A stretch of 64,000 nucleotides of DNA from Euzebya pacifica. GTDB lineage: Bacteria > Actinomycetota > Nitriliruptoria > Euzebyales > Euzebyaceae. Of the stretch, positions 62,418 to 64,000 are shown piece after piece. Numbering within the stretch: position 1 is the first letter of the stretch; each line of letters starts with the position of its first letter. The stretch covers positions 4,965,910 to 5,029,909 of the forward strand of contig NZ_CP031165.1 of the NCBI RefSeq assembly GCF_003344865.1, in the 5' to 3' direction. The position numbers and the translations under genes were made by a program. The notes beneath the pieces are model-generated. The model was not told where the DNA came from. It was given only the letters and a program-made list of their open reading frames with translations, and searched no databases.

Positions 62418-63668
62418 GTGCCGGGTGAGGGGAACAAGGAGAGGGAGCTGACCGCCGCCGAACGGCGCGCCGAAGCGGTGCGTGCCCGGCTGGCCCGTGT
62501 CCGCCGTCATGCCCCTGCCAGCGAGACCGGCCCGGCTGGCAACGGCGAGGAGGTCTTCAAGGACGACACCGACGCCTTGGTCCATCCGCCCGACGAACGC
62601 CCCGACACCGAGGTGATGCTCAAGCGGCCGCTGACCGAACGCCCCACGGTGCGCGCCGGCGTCTACGCCTGGTCGGGCATCGGCATCACCATCATCGTGA
62701 TCGCCACCGCGCTGGTCATCGCGACCCTCTCCAGCGTCGTCATCCCGATCGTGATCGCGCTGTTTCCCGCCGCGGTGCTGTACCCGTTCGTCAACCGGCT
62801 GAAGAACGCCGGCGTGCCACCCGCGCTGGCGGCCGCCGTCGTGCTGCTCGGCACGCTCGGGATCATCGGCGGCATCGGGGCCCTCATCGTCCCGGCTGTC
62901 GGCGAGCAGATCGACACCCTGAGCACGTCCATCATGGACGGCTACGCCCAGATCGACACGTTCCTCCGCAGCGGGCCGTTCGGCCTGGACCCCATCAACC
63001 TCGACGAGCTGGTGGAGGGGTTCTCCGAGGGAATCTCCGGCGGCGTCGGCGCCGCAGCCGGCAGCGCCCTGGGTGTGGCCCAGGCGTTCTTCCAGGGTGC
63101 GACCAGCGTCCTGCTGACCCTGATCGTGCTGTTCTTCTACCTCAAGGACGGCCCGACGATCGGGCGCTGGGTCAAGAGCCTGTTCCCCCACGCGCTGCAC
63201 CGCGACGTGGAGATCCTCGGCGATCGCATGTGGACCACGATCGGTGGCTACATCCAGGGCCAGCTCGCCGTCGCCGTGGTCGATGCGGTGTTCATCGGCC
63301 TTGGCCTGTGGCTGCTGGGCGTCCCCCTTGCGTTGCCGCTGGGTGTCATCGTGTTCTTCGGTGGCCTGTTCCCCGTCGTGGGTGCCAGCATCTCCGGGTT
63401 CCTGGCCGCCATCGTGGCGCTGGCCACCAACGGGCCGGGAACCGCGTTGCTGGTCATCGGCGTCGTCGTGGCCGTCCAGGCGCTGGAGGGCAACCTGCTC
63501 CAGCCGCTGATCCTCGGCCGGGCGCTGGAGCTGCATCCGCTGGCGATCGTGATGGCCCTGGCCACGGGCGGCTTCCTGCTGGGCATCCTCGGCGCGTTTC
63601 TGGCCGTCCCCGTGGCCGCCGCGTCGGCCCAGACGGTCGGCTACATCCGCAACCGCGTCCCCGGCTGA
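62418..63668 (+). CDS. AI-2E family (PerM/TqsA-like) transporter
   Basis: This 416-residue protein has a charged N-terminal tail of about 80 residues (RELTAAERRAEAVRARLARV). About eight helices follow, with a large extracytoplasmic loop between the third and fourth (about 145-215). LPLGVIVFFGGLFPVVGAS and the ALEGNLLQPLILGRALELHP segment (about 350-370) match the AI-2E/PerM family core. Family members have been linked to autoinducer-2 export, Na+/H+ exchange and sporulation, so the substrate is open. GTG 62418 follows AGAGGA at about 9 nt. It converges with alanine racemase. Confidence 0.87.
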   Translation: MPGEGNKERELTAAERRAEAVRARLARVRRHAPASETGPAGNGEEVFKDDTDALVHPPDERPDTEVMLKRPLTERPTVRAGVYAWSGIGITIIVIATALVIATLSSVVIPIVIALFPAAVLYPFVNRLKNAGVPPALAAAVVLLGTLGIIGGIGALIVPAVGEQIDTLSTSIMDGYAQIDTFLRSGPFGLDPINLDELVEGFSEGISGGVGAAAGSALGVAQAFFQGATSVLLTLIVLFFYLKDGPTIGRWVKSLFPHALHRDVEILGDRMWTTIGGYIQGQLAVAVVDAVFIGLGLWLLGVPLALPLGVIVFFGGLFPVVGASISGFLAAIVALATNGPGTALLVIGVVVAVQALEGNLLQPLILGRALELHPLAIVMALATGGFLLGILGAFLAVPVAAASAQTVGYIRNRVPG

Positions 63669-63676
63669 CCCGGGGG

Positions 63677-64000
63677 CTACTCGCCCAGGTGGACGCGGGG
63701 GATGCGGGCGCCGATGCCGCAGGTGACCTCGTAGGTGATGGTGTCCAGCCACGCGGCCCAGTCCTCTGCCGTCACCGGGTCCTCAGCCGGGCCGCCGAGC
63801 AGCCAGACGTCGTCGCCCGCCTCGGCGTCGGCGTCGGGGCCGAGGTCGACCAGCAGCTGGTCCATGCACACCGTCCCCGCCATCGGGACCCGACGGCCGC
63901 GGTGGGTCGCCTGTCCCTTCCCGGTCAGGCCCCGACGGATCCCGTCGGCGTAGCCAGCCGGCACCGTGCCGATGACCGTCGGCTCGGTCGCGGTCCAGCG
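63677..64000 (-). CDS. alr: Alanine racemase, C-terminal part, cut by window edge
   Basis: This is the last 107 codons of a PLP-dependent alanine racemase that runs off the right edge. VPAGYADGIRRGLTGKG holds the conserved Tyr that acts as the second catalytic base (in the GYADG motif). RRVPMAGTVCMDQLLVDLG is the beta-domain block with the MDQ motif, and ITYEVTCGIGARIPRVH is the family C-terminus. It makes D-alanine for peptidoglycan. The frame continues without interruption to base 64000. Confidence 0.93.
   Translation of the reverse strand, partial: RWTATEPTVIGTVPAGYADGIRRGLTGKGQATHRGRRVPMAGTVCMDQLLVDLGPDADAEAGDDVWLLGGPAEDPVTAEDWAAWLDTITYEVTCGIGARIPRVHLGE

Overview
The window is a continuous stretch of very GC-rich chromosome with dense genes, 4-bp stop/start overlaps and many GTG starts. 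It encodes a bacterial proteasome activator (Bpa), a PAC2-family protein, a fused 2-oxoglutarate dehydrogenase of the Kgd/OdhA type, a DUF2510 protein, a class E sortase and an actinobacterial-style Tad locus. Together these point to an actinomycete. A deep-branching lineage such as the Nitriliruptoria/Euzebya group is my guess, not something the sequence proves. No gene-free stretch exceeds 300 bases, and I saw no rRNA, CRISPR array or prophage.

Layout. 1-2261: a gamma-glutamyl/ATP-grasp ligase cluster cut by the left edge. 2281-11736: an HD-GYP signalling protein and DNA metabolism genes (DNA polymerase III delta', an MFS-dTMP kinase fusion, topoisomerase I, dGTPase). 11839-20579: a secreted subtilase, a membrane GGDEF/EAL protein, a proton-pumping pyrophosphatase, a YibE/F protein and a UDP-glucose epimerase. 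20586-25062: a FadR-type regulator with its fatty-acid-hydroxylase-like partner and a visible operator, a flavoprotein, a TSUP permease, a methyltransferase and an RsbW/RsbV-like pair. 25206-31603: one minus-strand block for a Tad (Flp-type) pilus or secretion system, followed by a class E sortase and a membrane-anchored surface protein. 31683-38982: two hotdog thioesterases, Bpa, a thioredoxin-TPR chaperone, PAC2, a tRNA-Sec gene, a CHASE histidine kinase, AroQ and an acidic secreted protein. 39179-43788: a five-gene overlapping cluster of acyl-CoA-ligase-like, DUF2510, Lgt-like, tetraether-synthase-like radical SAM and small membrane proteins. 43772-50514: a glutathionyl-hydroquinone reductase homologue, an ABC exporter with two permeases fused in one chain, homogentisate dioxygenase and a membrane protein pair. 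50581-51842: an IS110-family element inserted just before an M20 peptidase gene. 51849-64000: M20, DoxX and ATP-grasp genes, a multispan membrane protein, a GNAT-SpoU fusion, Kgd, an M18 aminopeptidase, an AI-2E family transporter and the end of alanine racemase.

The best leads are four. (1) The Lgt-like/radical SAM cluster could be a membrane-lipid modification system. (2) A family of 41-bp elements bounded by CGTGTCG/CGACACG occurs seven times at three loci, and two copies supply the coding sequence that joins two ABC permeases. (3) A -10-like TANNNT box lies 7-9 nt before many start codons, suggesting widespread leaderless transcription. (4) The IS110 element has a non-coding left end that could hold a bridge RNA.
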